Notes: generated from the sequence alone by a model not told the origin. A stretch of 64,000 nucleotides of DNA from Steinernema hermaphroditum (GCA_030435675.1 CM059622.1:7192001-7256000); one strand, 5' to 3'; counted from the stretch's first letter, positions 1 to 11,584 are shown. Numbers and translations: made by a program.

Positions 1-180
1 AGGTCCCACTTCGCCCCCATCCACCCAGTACCGACTCAGATGCGGGCGGCACAGGCTTTGCACCCTCTGCAGCCCATTCCTGGTCCCAGTGGAATCGTAT
101 TTCCCGTTCCACAGCCTCCACATTTTCTACTGCCTTTGCAGCCTTCTTCAGCATCCAATGTGTATCCGAGTGGGTACTGA
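1..180 (+). CDS. 3' end of a proline-rich protein gene (partial)
   Basis: The first forward frame is open from base 1 to a TGA at 178-180 and encodes about 59 residues rich in Pro, with PLQP and PVPQPP runs and the C-terminus YPSGY. An AATAAA lies at about 242-247, where a 3' UTR would end. Composition fits the low-complexity tail of a regulatory or structural protein. No domain is visible and the 5' part lies outside the window. The opposite-strand Cys-rich frame here looks like its shadow. Confidence 0.5.
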   Translation, partial: RSHFAPIHPVPTQMRAAQALHPLQPIPGPSGIVFPVPQPPHFLLPLQPSSASNVYPSGY

Positions 181-602
181 CAGGTGCTGTGAGTTCTTAG
201 CTGACGGAAGCATATCAGACGATCTTTACACTTTATGCAATAATAAAAACACAGTTTCTGTAAGAGTGGTGGCGTCATGGCGTCATCCAACAATCATAGC
301 GGACGGGAGACAGTGCTTGACAAAGTGTGTCATGTGTGCAAGTTCTGATCTCGGAGCATGTTCGTACGCAGTTCACGGCGGACTGTCGAAGAACCAAAGG
401 AGCCAATGAAACCCTTCACAACACCAGCGCGTATGGAATGTCAGTCATCGCCATGGCGGAAACCAGCAGTAAATTTTTGGCAGGATGTTCCCCTGTGAAG
501 ATGGTGTGTAGTGGATGCAGTGGATGGATCAACCTTGTGTTTTGCGATGCATTCGGCTATGGACCTGTGATCCAAAAAACACTTTATTCGCCGCTTGACC
601 CG

Positions 603-1982
603 TCACAGACACTTCACCGTATGCACTTCGACTCCCTGCTCCTGCTGGCGCATAATGGAGTAAGAGAACGTCTTCAGTCCTCCACAGGCCGCCCCGAACT
701 GGCCCTCCTTGTTGGCGGCCACTACGGCTCCCTGGAAGTCCGGGTAGTACTCGAGGATACGGTAGACGGCCACCTGGGCTGCTTTCGTGGGAGAGACGCC
801 GTTCCGCATGCTCTCGACAGCTTGATAGCTGAAAGAAGACGATACAAAGCGCCAGGAGGAGTTGCGGGTACCTCGGCAGGAACCTCATCATGACATCGCC
901 GTCCCCGGTGGCGGCGGCTCCCCCAACTCTGTTGTCCACGTAGGCGCCCGCTCCTGGAATCGGCGAGTCGCCGACCCTTCTAAAAAGAGCACTACGGTAC
1001 AAGAGGCGCAGAGAGATGCACTACCCTGGGATCTTGTGGATCGCTCCGTTGGTGGAAGTGCCCACGGAGACGTCGCCGTTGCCGTCGAGCACCACCATCC
1101 CGATAGTGTCGTGGTGGAAGCGATCGATTTCGGGCGCCGAAGAGTCGTGTCGGTGTTTGTGGAGATGTTTCGTGGGTTTGTAGGGGCCGCACATCTTCTT
1201 CGGGTCCGGAGATACGTTCTGAAGAAGGGTCACTTATAGGCTTTCCCGAGGACACGCCATCGGCCCAAGTAGTATAGTGGTTAGTACTCCACGTTGTGGC
1301 CGTGGCGACGCAGGTTCGATTCCTGCCTTGGGCATTTCTCTTTTGAAAACATTCGTTCTTGTGAATGGCGATTTTGGCCACCGAAATGCTTTCCTCGCCC
1401 CGCTCACCTTCCAGAAGTTAGGTTGACAGAAGTTCTCCACCCAGTCGATGAACTTCTTCTCCGACTCGGCCGTCTTCAAGGTCGTCTCGTTGAATCCCAT
1501 CTGGAGGGCGAACTGCGTCGCTGAAAGACCGGTCCGTTCCACCACCCAGTCTACCGTAACTCACCGCTCTCCCCCACTAGCATCGAGTGTCTCGTGTGCT
1601 TCATGACGGCGTGGGCCACGCGAGCAGCTTCCTTGATCCTCCGGAGCTGGGCGACGGCACCCATTCGGTGGAAGGGCCCGTCCATGAGCAGGGCGTCGAG
1701 GGTGGTCTCCCCTAGCTCGTCCGGAGACCCTCCGAAGCCGACCGTCCCGTCGCACTGCTCGGCTTCGCACCTCGAGAGTCCCGCCACGAGCGCCTCGAGG
1801 CGGTTATTTGTGCGCTTTAGTTCGAGAAAGGCTTAAGAGGGAAGTAGCCTGAAAGGGAGGAGGGGGGTACCTGTAGCGGTGGCGTTCTGGAAACCCTCGA
1901 AGGCCCATGTGGTGACGACGAGAGGGTCGGGGCGGACGCCTCCGAGGAGGAAGAAGAGGAGCGCCGCCGTTCGGAGAAGCAT
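603..1982 (-). CDS. AGA: N(4)-(beta-N-acetylglucosaminyl)-L-asparaginase (glycosylasparaginase)
   Basis: Lysosomal N-terminal-nucleophile hydrolase that cleaves the GlcNAc-Asn bond in glycoprotein breakdown. Six phase-checked exons: 1871-1982, 1565-1831, 1408-1520, 1025-1218, 872-979 and 603-828, giving 339 residues, normal for the family. Residues 1-16 form a signal peptide, followed by the family start [12 protein letters not shown]. The alpha subunit shows [13 protein letters not shown] and [12 protein letters not shown]. The autoprocessing site [11 protein letters not shown] carries the catalytic Thr; the beta subunit continues with [20 protein letters not shown] and [17 protein letters not shown]. 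Intron 3 (189 bp) contains an antisense tRNA-His; introns 2 and 4 contain TACCGTA-type heptamers. An AATAAA lies about 15-20 bp past the stop. The start is 129 bp downstream of the stop of the preceding minus-strand gene, so co-transcription is possible. Family assignment is secure. Confidence 0.93.
1263..1334 (+). tRNA. tRNA-His (GTG)
   Basis: 72 nt cloverleaf with acceptor stem GCCCAAG/CTTGGGC, a D arm with TAGTGGTTAGTA, anticodon loop TTGTGGC (anticodon GTG), T arm with GGTTCGATTCC, and discriminator A. A G at position -1 (1262) happens to be encoded. It lies inside intron 3 of the glycosylasparaginase gene, on the opposite strand. Confidence 0.95.
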
Positions 1983-2111
1983 GGCGGAGGAGTGAGCCGT
2001 GGCGACGCGTTCTCCGCGTCCCTTTGTCTTATCTCGGCGCGCAATCGCGATCGGAGTGACACAAGAAGTTGTTTATTCGAAAACGGCATACAAGACACTT
2101 TCGGAAGGCGT

Positions 2112-2559
2112 CTAGACATCGGCGACCTCCTGGTACTCCTTCTGCGAGTGCTTCGAGTCGGAGATGATGATGCGGATGGTCGGGTTTTTGCGGCTCAGCT
2201 GCAGAGCGCGCACGTAGAGGCAGATGGCGCCGAGGACGGCGATGAGCAGCACTGCCACGGAGGTGACCACCAGGGCAAGGTGGAAGGGGGGAAAGCTGTT
2301 CGCCGGGAGACGGTACTCTGGAAAGGAACGCTGTAGGGGAAGGACGACGAGGAAGAGGACAACCGAAACAACAGCAATGGAGGGATACTGTATTTCCTGG
2401 TGTCCCTGTTCGGAGACGCTTCTTGTGGCACTCACCTTTCCCTCTGGTCTCGTTGAGGAACTTCAGCTGTTCTCCTATGTTAGGCAAGAACTCGGCGAAG
2501 CAGGAGTCGAATGCGGAGACGGCGGCGAGGAAGACGACGACTTCGTGCATCGAGAACAT
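2112..2559 (-). CDS. Small single-pass membrane protein, unknown function
   Basis: Two phase-checked exons (2436-2559 and 2112-2317), about 109 residues. A signal peptide covers residues 1-22 (two in-frame Met codons, at 1 and 4). A short lumenal part holds a possible NET N-glycosylation site, followed by one strong TM helix (LALVVTSVAVLLIAVLGAIC) and a basic cytoplasmic tail with KEYQEV. I do not recognise the family. An AATAAA (minus strand) lies at 2072-2077, and the glycosylasparaginase ATG is only 129 bp downstream on the same strand, spacing typical of nematode operons. Confidence 0.7.
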
Positions 2560-5500
2560 ATCAGAGCGTTCGCGGAGTTCTGATCCCGGAGTGCGACCTC
2601 ATAGGACTCTGGAAAGTACGCGTTTTAAAAGTACAAAGTGGTAATGAGCGCTTTTCATTCGACCAGAGAGCAAAGGGGAATACACGTGGAGGTGGAACCA
2701 CTGTTTCACTTCTAGAGATCTGTTCTCGTTTTGGTCAATCGCCCCAGTCGAATCCGAAAGGGTGCCATAGGTACTTACTTAGCCACGGGATTTCGCTCGC
2801 CTCGACTCTAGAAGTTTCGCGCTGCTCTCCGTCTTTCAAAGCGCCAATCAGCATAATTTTGAATAAATCCATAAATTCGCGCCTCCCTCCACAAACGAAT
2901 CTATTCTGAGGACTCAGATTCGGTGGAAAGGGCCAAACACACCTCCTACGAAGAAAACAACGGAATTGATAATTCAGAAGTGTTTTCAAGAGATTTGAGA
3001 CGTCAATAGGAGGCAAAAAGTGCCATCTCCAGTCCCCAAAAGCGGAAAATCTAGAGAAGATCTGGACAGATGGAAAAGTTTGAGAACGGTCGTGTGGCAA
3101 AACACGGGAAATGAGAGCTTTTCGGCGCCACCTATGAATTATTTATGCGAAAATAACGGTTTTGAATGATAACCAAAGACGAGGTGAAGTACACTGCGTC
3201 TTTCGATGACATGGCTGTTCACATGAGATACACGAAAGGCTCCGTAGGGCTTCGAGTTCCAGGGGGCTGTTTTCACAAAGTGCGAACTTTGGATAAATTG
3301 GTGCAAAAACGAAAATATTCAAAGAAAACAAGCCACTAAGGTTGTCTTTTGGATGTGACGATTCCACACACATCGTTTCGACAAAATATTCTGCTTTGAA
3401 AAGATTCTTTTAGGCCTTGGTTGATTATGCCTGCAGTCGAGCACTTGAAGAGCAAGAGGCTACACCTTGTCGACATTCTTGGCCACCGTTTCAATCAGAA
3501 ACTTTCGAAATGGCGCTTTCAGTTTCATCTCGAAGTTACGACATCGGGCTCAAACTTTTAACCGTGACCTTTCCCTCTTTAGCGACTTGTGGCCAATTGG
3601 AGTTTAATCTAATAGGTCACGTACGAGGAAAGCGAAAAGGGAAGAGTTTAACCTATCGATAGCTGGCCAGCAGGCGCCACTGGAAGTGAATCGAAGCCGG
3701 CACGCAAACTGAAGCCCAGGCTGAATTTGTTTTTATTTGCGCCAGGACGGAGGTGCGACTTCCTCAATGTGTGCGAATAGAGTGATTCTGAGGTCAGAAG
3801 AAGGCTTTGAAATTCGGCTCTCTCACATCACTGAGGACAGAAGGGGGCGCTGCTCAAGCAAGGCTCTGAACAGGTTTAAAAACTACTTCACTTTAATAAA
3901 GTACTTTGACATGTAGAAGGAGATCTCTAGGAAGGGATTCGATATACGGACAGATCCAACAACTGCAACACAGAATGACCTCCCATCTTCGGACACAAGT
4001 GAGGAGACGGACCAGAGGGACCAAAGAGCGAAAGTGCACAGAATTCGTCATCTTCGGTAACCCAGGAGACATGGACTTTAATGCAGAACACAAAGTAACG
4101 CGTGACCTCAGGAATACTTTGAAAAGAAAGTAGAGGATCCGTCGGAGGAGGTCCTTAACTGGAGGCTCATTGCCAACGACGGGGAGAGTTCTGTGTGCAC
4201 AACTAGGTCGTGATTTCTGACAAAAGAAGCGGAACGGCGTCGAGCCTCGTAGGGCACATCCGACTCAATTCGACTTAATGTGTTCATTTCCGCCTCGTGG
4301 CAATTGTCCAAATGGCGATCCCACGCGTGACGTGACTCAGAGGAAGTGCGAGGCACAAAGGACCCCCGGGATACGGTAGAAAGTGTGCCCTAAAGAGGTT
4401 ATTCACACTGGTGACTGAAGAAGGGAGAGAGGGGTCAGTGGGGATAGGTGGGGTCAAGAAGATTTTAAATTTTGAGAAAACAATTTTTGAAAATTTGTTT
4501 TCTTTGGCCACTGAAAGACGATACGATACTTAGAGAAGTACTTTGCAGTAAGCAGACAAAATATAATTATGCTCAAATGCGAAAATATTAGTGCTAGAGT
4601 TGCTCAAAAGGAGGAAAATGGACACTTTAGGGTGTGATGCCTAGAAGGGGAGATGCTTGTTTACGGTTGGACGAGTCGACGAATAGAATCAAAGTGTATT
4701 TGAACGGAGTTTTGAAGAAATTAGTTGTGTGTTTTTCAGAAAAATTATACATTTCCTGGAAAAGAGACCTTGGAATAAGGGGGGAGGATGTCCTCGTAAG
4801 AAGTCGAAGCTGACAGAGATGAAAACGGTTTTGTTTCCAAGAGGGAGAAACATCGAAAAACGCGAGCCACTTTGAGTCAAATGACAAATCTCGAGATTCT
4901 CGAGTTACGCGTCCTGTTTTTGATCGATCCCGAGGAGATAATGAGACTTCCGCTTTGCGCTCAGCGGATGAACAAGTGGTGGAAAACGTGGGTATCCATG
5001 GAAATACATCAAATCGTCGACCCTTTTAGTGAATGACGGAAAGCATGGACTGGATGTGAACGCGCTGGGGTCAGTTCGCCGTTATAATCACTGTTTTCTT
5101 CGTCTTCTACAACAAAACGTTCGCCAGTTTTGATAAAATCCCAAAACGTGGAAGTGAATGCGCCACTCAAGTGCATCCACGAAGGCTCTTTAATAGAATC
5201 TTCCCCTAACAGCCCGTTTACTCTATCGGCGACGACAGAATCAGAACGTGTTGGCGTTATATTGGCGCCTTCCGTTATCGGGAGAGCGGAGCAGAAAGGT
5301 GCACTCCTAAAGGCCTAGGCGTCGACTGAGGAGATTCTCCCCGCCGTCAGCAGTTCCACAAGTACAATCAATTGTGGAAAACTCCTCGGCGCGTATCAGA
5401 CGTCACTCCGAAAGAGTCCCCCGGGAGTCGCCTATGCAAAAGGCGCAGTTTTTATAAATTGAAAATTATGAACGAAAAGCAAACAAAGGTTTCGGCGAAC

Positions 5501-6696
5501 GAAGCCAATCGGGAGCGCGCGACCGCAATCCGACTCTTATTAGGCTGCTTTGCCTTCGATGCGCACGTTGAAAGTTGCGACGTTTGATTCGAGGGGAGTC
5601 CTCGTTAGAGGTAATCCAATCAGGCGCGCGGTGATTCGATTTCTGGCATTTCGGAGGCGCAAAGGTTGAGTTTCTTCGAAAACAGACGTTTCCAGCAGGG
5701 AAAGGGCGCCTAATCACGTTCCAGGACACGGCTGTAGCCCGACCGTCTGGCCCGCGGCGACACATCGGCCGTTTGAAAACGATTCTGTGGAGATGTGGTG
5801 GGTCACTTGTGGAGTGAAGACTTGATATAGCCACACTACTTGTTTCGTTTCCATCATGTGGTGGCACAACTATTTGTACAATAAAAACATTCTTTTCGAA
5901 GTAAATGGAATTTTCTGTTTTTTTTTGTGAATTCAATCATTTTGAAATTTTTGACAACAAAAGACCAATTCTTAGCGTCCCTGAGGTGAACAACAACAAT
6001 ATGACCTAAATGACGACCTTTCCCTTTTTGGCCAAAATATAATATACGGTAGTAAAACAAGCACTTCAGAAAGCAAAAAAAATTTTTTTGTTTCTGACCA
6101 CAATGCAGCACTGTTCAGATCAAAGATTAGCGATGCGCCGACAGAGGCGAGACGGACCTTCGGGGCGCCTCATCATAAGGACAAGACGGTGGGAACTAAT
6201 TCAGCACTAATCGAAAGTGTGCGAATTTCCATCAAGGCTAACGAATCTCTCTGCGCAAAAGTGGCGCCATTCCAAGAAGCGAATTCCACAAAACGGAAGA
6301 GGCGACGTTGGGTTGCAAGACCAGATAGTAGGGTTAGAAGGACCATATCGAGAAATAGCGTCGTTGAAGATACCAAAATTGCGTTCGGCGCACGCGTCGC
6401 CGGGGTTGCAGAGGAAAATGTAAATATTTAATGCGTCGATATGGGAAGGCGGCCTGGGAACGAAGTTCGTGGCCGGGGAACCCCCACCACTTGCACTTTG
6501 GGCGATGAAGCTCTGCAGCTGGGAAAGTTCCCATCAAGTACAAAGTTCTCCCGAAATGACCCGAGAAATTCCACTTGCAAAGCCGTTTATTGAAACGAGA
6601 AATATCTCAGGTTCTCAGTGAGCCTGAAGGAATTCGGTGAGCGAACCGACGGCGCTGTGGCCGATGGGCTCCTGGAAGACCCCTGAAAGTCGCAGT
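2560..6696. other. Intergenic region, no gene seen
   Basis: About 4.1 kb with many short unrelated frames, none with a signal peptide, conserved motif or matching splice-phase structure. Composition is more AT-rich than the flanking genes. No tRNA or long repeat recognised. Confidence 0.5.
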
Positions 6697-7291
6697 TTAA
6701 AGGGCGAGTGGGTACGCTAGAGGCAGACCGCCGAGGAGTCCACCAAGGAGTCCACGGACGATGTTGAGGAGGTTGACGATCATGGTGACGAGGTTGCCGA
6801 GGATGGGCACCTGGCAGCCGCAGCTGTTGGCGATGCCGGCGTTAGAGAGTAGCTTCTGGACGAGCTGCAGGAAGGAGTTGACGATGCCATCGAGGCCAGC
6901 ACAGTGCACGCTGAACGGAGGTTCCGTGGCGAGAGGGGGCAGGGCTAAAGAGCCATGAGACGACTGTTAGGGTGGGGGGGGGGGGGGTCTTACGCAGGTT
7001 GAGCACTGAGGAGAGGAGGTGGAGGAGCGTGTAGATGAGGTGCACGACAACCTGGAGGACCTCATTGAGGGAGCAGCCAGCCACCCGGGTGACCCCGAAG
7101 GCGAGGTCGCTGAGGAAGCGGAGGATCTCGACGACGGACTCCTGGATCGACTGCGAGAGACTCTTACAGTCGCACTGCTCCTTCGAGGGCGCGGCGACCG
7201 CCTGAAGGACAGTTTACGGTAGGTGGGGAAGACAACTGACCACGGCCAGAAGGGGGAGAAGGGTGGCGACGAGGAGAAGCTTCGCGGTCAT
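6697..7291 (-). CDS. Twin-CxC small secreted protein, 6-Cys type (member 1)
   Basis: Three phase-checked exons: 7241-7291 (signal peptide only), 6994-7201 and 6697-6944. Residues 1-17 are a hydrophobic signal peptide ending at a phase-0 intron. The mature part starts AAPSKEQCDCK; a lone Cys follows in VAGCS. The phase-1 intron splits a Pro codon (C|CC), then VHCAGL and the C-terminal CGC, ending in a hydrophobic Gly/Leu-rich tail. Six mature Cys suggest three disulfides. Intron 1 contains CTACCGTAA; intron 2 holds a 17-G run (6971-6987) that may be mis-assembled. It is the divergent partner of member 2, its closest relative. Family not recognised. Confidence 0.85.
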
Positions 7292-7323
7292 CGGAGTGGA
7301 TGCTTTTGGAGGGTCGTTCCTTG

Positions 7324-7331
7324 CTTTTATA
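7324..7331 (-). promoter_or_regulatory. TATA box of member 1
   Basis: TATAAAAG on the minus strand, about 33 bp upstream of the ATG at 7291, implying a very short 5' UTR. The same arrangement recurs in other members of the array. Confidence 0.6.
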
Positions 7332-7648
7332 GGCGACTTTGACTCTGCCGTGGAGACCATCGGGACCAGAGGGCTATCAGAGTGTTCTCCTCGGTCAGCA
7401 TTTTTACCTGTTCTATGGGATCGACCAAAACACAAATCGGAGATCGCTGGGAATCGAGACACAGGAACCACAGAAAGAGTAACCGGTGGCTATTCTATTT
7501 CTTTGAGTTCTAACCTCTAAAACTGAATGGCAATACCACCAGCAATCCAATGTGATCTTGTTGCCAATCGCTGAGCATCTACTTGAGAACTGTTCTTCGA
7601 TTTATGCCTCGCAGACACTAAATGAGTATGAGGCGATTGACAGATAAG

Positions 7649-7690
7649 ATATGCTGATAAACACGAGGAGATGCTGGTAAACACGAGGAG
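7649..7690. repeat. Short tandem duplication (about 20 bp x 2)
   Basis: GATATGCTGATAAACACGAG is followed at once by a near-copy of the same unit, in the intergenic space between the divergent members 1 and 2. Could be a duplicated regulatory site or simple slippage. Confidence 0.5.
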
Positions 7691-7770
7691 CTTTTCTCGC
7701 CAGAAGCCTTTTCCCCCTTATCGCTCTTTCCAGCGCCAGGTGTAAACAACCCGCCTGATCTCTGTCTCTC

Positions 7771-7778
7771 CATAAAAG
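7771..7778 (+). promoter_or_regulatory. TATA-like box of member 2
   Basis: CATAAAAG, 33 bp upstream of the ATG at 7811. Confidence 0.55.
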
Positions 7779-7810
7779 GAGGCCCTGGCTCGAGAGTCAG
7801 TCGCCTCGGC

Positions 7811-8455
7811 ATGGCTTGGAAAGTCCTCCTTCTCCTCGTCGCCCTCCTCGCTACCGTAAGTCTTCTCCGAACTGCTCCAACTACAGTATCCTAGGCTCTC
7901 TCCGTGCCCGTGCACCACGAGGAGCTCCCTGTGGGGTGTGACTGCGGCTCCATCACAGGCGCCCTCCAGAACGTCGTCACCAAACTGACTAAATTCCTCG
8001 GCGGCCTCGTCTACAGCACCGTCGGCGTCGTCGGCTGCTCCCTCGCCGACGTCCTCGAACTCGCTGTCCACCTCATCCACGTTCTCCTCAACGTCCTATC
8101 CACTGTCCTCGGCCTCCGTAAGACGATCCCCGTCTTCGACTCCTGTCCTCGCTCTTTAGCCGTGCCCGAGGTGCCACCCGAAAAGCCCTACCAGCTGGAG
8201 TGCAAGGGCCTCGAAGGCGCCATCAACGACTTCTACCAGCTTCTGGCGGAGCTCCTCTCCGACTACGGAGAGTCAAAGCGCTGCAACTGTCAGGTGCCCT
8301 CCTCCCTCGGAGGTCTCGGCAGCGTCCTCGCCACTCTCCTCAATGTGGCCTCCAAGATTCTCGCAGGTCTCCTCGGAGGAGGCGCAAATCTGAGTTTCGA
8401 AGAAGACGCCGCCCAAAGCGCCAACCTTTCATTCGACCAGCTCATTCGCCACTAA
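7811..8455 (+). CDS. Twin-CxC small secreted protein, 6-Cys type (member 2)
   Basis: Three phase-checked exons: 7811-7855, 7895-8117 and 8160-8455, about 187 residues. Exon 1 encodes only the signal peptide (MAWKVLLLLVALLAT). The mature protein has GCDCGS, VVGCS, a Leu/Val-rich helix (VHLIHVLLNVLSTVLGL), the phase-1 intron splitting a Pro codon, LECKGLEGAI, RCNCQVP and a hydrophobic Gly-rich stretch. The C-terminus carries two NLSF repeats absent from other members. It mirrors member 1 in intron positions, Cys pattern and VHLI helix, so the two form a head-to-head duplicate. Function unknown. Confidence 0.87.
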
Positions 8456-8759
8456 ACCGTCATTTGATTTTGCATAATCTATCCACTTATAGCATGATAG
8501 AGGACGCCCTGTCATGATGTTTGGATGGTTCCCATGTCGACGCATTAAATATTAAAATCTTCCTTTGAAGAAATATAAGATGCAATGTTGCAAGTTTTGC
8601 AGTAAAAGACTCCATCTTAGAAGTCTCAGGAATCAGAGAACTTTGATGGGCACTTTGATGGGTTCAGAGGAGCAAAGAACACTTTATTCCACTTAAGACC
8701 AACATAAAGAGAAACATTACACCATCTTGAAGAGGTCACACTGTTTCTGAGAAGTGCCT

Positions 8760-9297
8760 TCAGTTTCCAATACTCTTCTGGACGTTGTGGTAGAGGCCGC
8801 TGAGGCGGACGAGGAGACTCTCGAGGGCCGTGTTGCGGCACTTGCAGCGGACGGACTCTGCGTGGGCCGCCTCCAGCTCCTTCACGAGAACGTCGAACTT
8901 TTCGACGGAGGGCTTTAGGCCCGCGCAGTTGAGGGCGAAGGGGCGCTCGGTGATGTGAGGAACGGCTGAGATGGGAGGCAGGGCTCGACCCATGGGAGAG
9001 AGACTTACGGGTGCCGGAGAGCTCCGAGACCTTGACGATGGCCTTGTAGAGGAGGTTCTCGGCGAGCTCGTGGGTCTCTCGAACGGCGCACCCTTCGACT
9101 TCGGATTCGGCGAAGGCGAGCGGGAAGAAGAATCCGAGGATGTCGTCGGAAACCGCTCGGAGGTTCGTGAAGACGGCGCCGCAGTCGCACTTCGGCTCGA
9201 CAGAGGCGAGGGCCTAGGGGCTCTAGATGAGGATCACGGTGCAAGGACTCACGGAGACGGCGAAGAAGGCGACGAACAAAAGAGTCTTAGAAGCCAT
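8760..9297 (-). CDS. Twin-CxC small secreted protein, 6-Cys type (member 3)
   Basis: Three phase-checked exons: 9253-9297, 9009-9213 and 8760-8965. Signal peptide MASKTLLFVAFFAVS, then PKCDCGAVF, EGCAV, a Pro codon split by the phase-1 intron, LNCAGLKPS and the C-terminal CKCRN. The NCAGL motif after the intron matches HCAGL of member 1 and ECKGL of member 2. A TATA-like CTATAAAG lies at 9333-9340 (minus). It is convergent with member 2; the large plus-strand frame over it is a shadow. Function unknown. Confidence 0.87.
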
Positions 9298-9834
9298 GGT
9301 TGCAAGGTGACCTCTGGGCCGCGGACTACGGTCTTTATAGACGGCCGCCGAGGGACGGGCTACTCAAAGCACACAGCGCCAAGTGATGTTTCCTCTGTTT
9401 TTCACTCCGAACTTCGACGTCTCCTGTCTGTCAGAAACGATCTCTAGTCATGGAAGACACAAAGGCGATAAAAGAACAAAGGAAGCAACGTGGAAGTGAC
9501 ACCCGAGGCGGTTTGTAGTCGACCACGAAGAAAAATAACCATTGTGATTGAGTCTTTGGACATGATCTCATCGAACGTTACAAGTGAAGTGAAGACATCC
9601 AAACCCGATGAGAAGCAGTGGTTGTATGTTTTTCTTGTTGCTCTATATGATGCTTTTCCAGGGCGTTTGCCGTTCATCCACGAGTGCAAGGTTGCACAAC
9701 CAAGGACTTTCAGTACTAAGGAGACTGATGGAAACCTTTGAAGCGATGCCCACACTCTATGTCCATTGAGGGCATTGCTTTCTCGTCGATTTAAGAATCT
9801 TGCCTTTGACTCTCTGCTAACTACCGCTGTAGCA

Positions 9835-10683
9835 ATGTCTTCTTCCTGCTTCTGGCACGTCTATGTACAACAGAATGGAACGAAATTCCGGTGCCTATTC
9901 GAAGAGACCGACCGCTACAGTATGAAATGCGAGTACCTTAGCGCCGAGCAGTATTTAAGACTCGCTTCCTCCCATAGAATCCGTTCGCTGACAATCGGAA
10001 GAGACGAGTTTCCACAAGGCTACGAAGTGGCCTGTGGTTCCCTGAAGGCTGAAGAGATGAAGAAGTTGGTTGGGGTGTTGGCCGAGAGGTTCTGTTCGGA
10101 GTCGAGCAAGTTGGCAGTGGATGCTGACTGTGAGACGTCTCCCGTATTCGAACTGTGCTTAGAAGAGCTCCATCAGAAGGTTCACTTCTCCGAACTGCTA
10201 CTTCCCACCATAGGACGACTAGAACTTCGATTCCTGGAGGATCAGTTGAAGTCGGGGGAACTGAAGCGCCTCCAGCCGAGAGGAGAGTGGCCCGAGGAAA
10301 CGAAAGACCTCGTGAAGGACCTTGTCCGGCAGAAGCAGTTCGAGTGGTTCGACAACCACGAACTCAGAGGATCCGGCCTCTCCCTGGATCTCCCCTTCTT
10401 GGAGACCCTACTGGTCGAGTGGGAATCTGAAGTCGCCGACCTGAAGTCCAAGGAGATCTGGTTCCGACCGGCTTTTTCCTTCGACGACGCCGCGGCGCTT
10501 CGAGGTGCCTCTGTCCAAGAAGGCAACAAGAGGATCTTCTTCCGGCATCGAGAAGAAGAAGCCGTCGTGGAGCTAAACTTTGCCGAAGAAGGGAACGTTT
10601 CTCTACGACTGGTGAAGTGCACCTGTGGGGATGAGGGGGACTTCTGTTGGTTCTGTTCTCTTTTCGAGGAAGAAGAGTTGTGA
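9835..10683 (+). CDS. Single-exon orphan protein (possibly F-box-associated-like)
   Basis: One open frame of 282 residues from the ATG at 9835; an upstream in-frame ATG at 9766 would add 23. AATAAA at about 10701 supports a real 3' end. No signal peptide. The protein is acidic, with a repeated Leu/Phe pattern and motifs such as LRFLEDQLKSGELKRL and WPEETKDLVKDLV, reminiscent of nematode F-box-associated (FTH/DUF38-like) proteins, but no F-box is visible at the N-terminus. A CTCGDEGDFCWFC cluster near the C-terminus could bind zinc. It is unusual among its secreted neighbours in being intronless and apparently cytosolic. Assignment is a guess from residue pattern. Confidence 0.6.
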   Translation: MSSSCFWHVYVQQNGTKFRCLFEETDRYSMKCEYLSAEQYLRLASSHRIRSLTIGRDEFPQGYEVACGSLKAEEMKKLVGVLAERFCSESSKLAVDADCETSPVFELCLEELHQKVHFSELLLPTIGRLELRFLEDQLKSGELKRLQPRGEWPEETKDLVKDLVRQKQFEWFDNHELRGSGLSLDLPFLETLLVEWESEVADLKSKEIWFRPAFSFDDAAALRGASVQEGNKRIFFRHREEEAVVELNFAEEGNVSLRLVKCTCGDEGDFCWFCSLFEEEEL

Positions 10684-11542
10684 GGAGGAAAGATCTCTTG
10701 TGAGAATAAAGAACCGCTATGACACTTCGTTGTTCTGTGCAGCAATCTTGCTGCACTCATAAAAAGTCGCCCCACAAAAAGTGGTCCGATTGAGGAGTTC
10801 AAACACACACACCTGACAGGTCGACCCGGTGCCTTCCTGAATGCACTCTCTCCTCTGATTTCCTCTTTTTGGACATCCTGTTTCAGTGAGAATTGAACAG
10901 CTTTCAGTGAGCTACAGTTCTTACAGTTTCTTCGATTTTACACCGGAGCGCTGAATGATCCAAGTTCACCATTTGCGTCACACATCGCAGCTCGGAGACA
11001 CGAGGCAGGTAGTTCTGTCGGAGCTGGAAGCGATCGTAAAAGAAATAAAGATCGGCTTCGCTGATCGGAATCGAAGATTCGGTTCAGACCAGACGAACTG
11101 TGGTCGTTTTCTTCTCCTCCCTTCGTAGAATCAGAGAGATCTGAATCTATGTGGGAAGCTGAGCTACTTGATCACAGAGAGCACTGAGTTCTTTCATGCA
11201 AAGCTATTTGTAGGGACTGACTGCGTAGACGTCGTAGGAGTTTGGAGAAGTCGTTCGTTCGTCCTCGACGGTTGAAACGAGAAAATTCGACTTTTTCTAA
11301 ATGTTTATCCTTATTGCCACTTTAACCTGCGATGATCCATGTACCATGGTCTCGAGAATCTCGAGAACGAGCTCCAGCACCAACATCGAAGATCACCGCA
11401 CTGAAAAAAAGCGTTTGGAAGATAATAAAAACGACCTTAGTGATAAGAAGAAACCGTTCGTGTGCTCTTCCCTCTCGCCTTTGGAGTTAGATTAGTGGAG
11501 CTACGTGCAGGACTGCAAGCGGGAAAAACATAGAGTACAGCA
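10684..11542. other. Intergenic region
   Basis: After the AATAAA of the orphan gene I see no coding signal; short frames lack support. Confidence 0.5.
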
Positions 11543-11548
11543 TATAAG
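11543..11548 (+). promoter_or_regulatory. TATA-like box of member 4
   Basis: TATAAG, about 37 bp upstream of the ATG at 11585. Confidence 0.45.
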
Positions 11549-11584
11549 AAGACCGCAGGTGGCGATTCTTCAACTGATCCCACT

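Noticed and set aside
36..293. Cys-rich minus-strand frame that looks like a knottin
   Set aside because: Complement of a proline-rich coding end (CCx codons); Cys spacing follows codon bias, no signal peptide.
5466..5936. 156-codon minus-strand frame in the 2.6-6.6 kb gap
   Set aside because: No motif, low-complexity start, no splice partners; length is plausible by chance.
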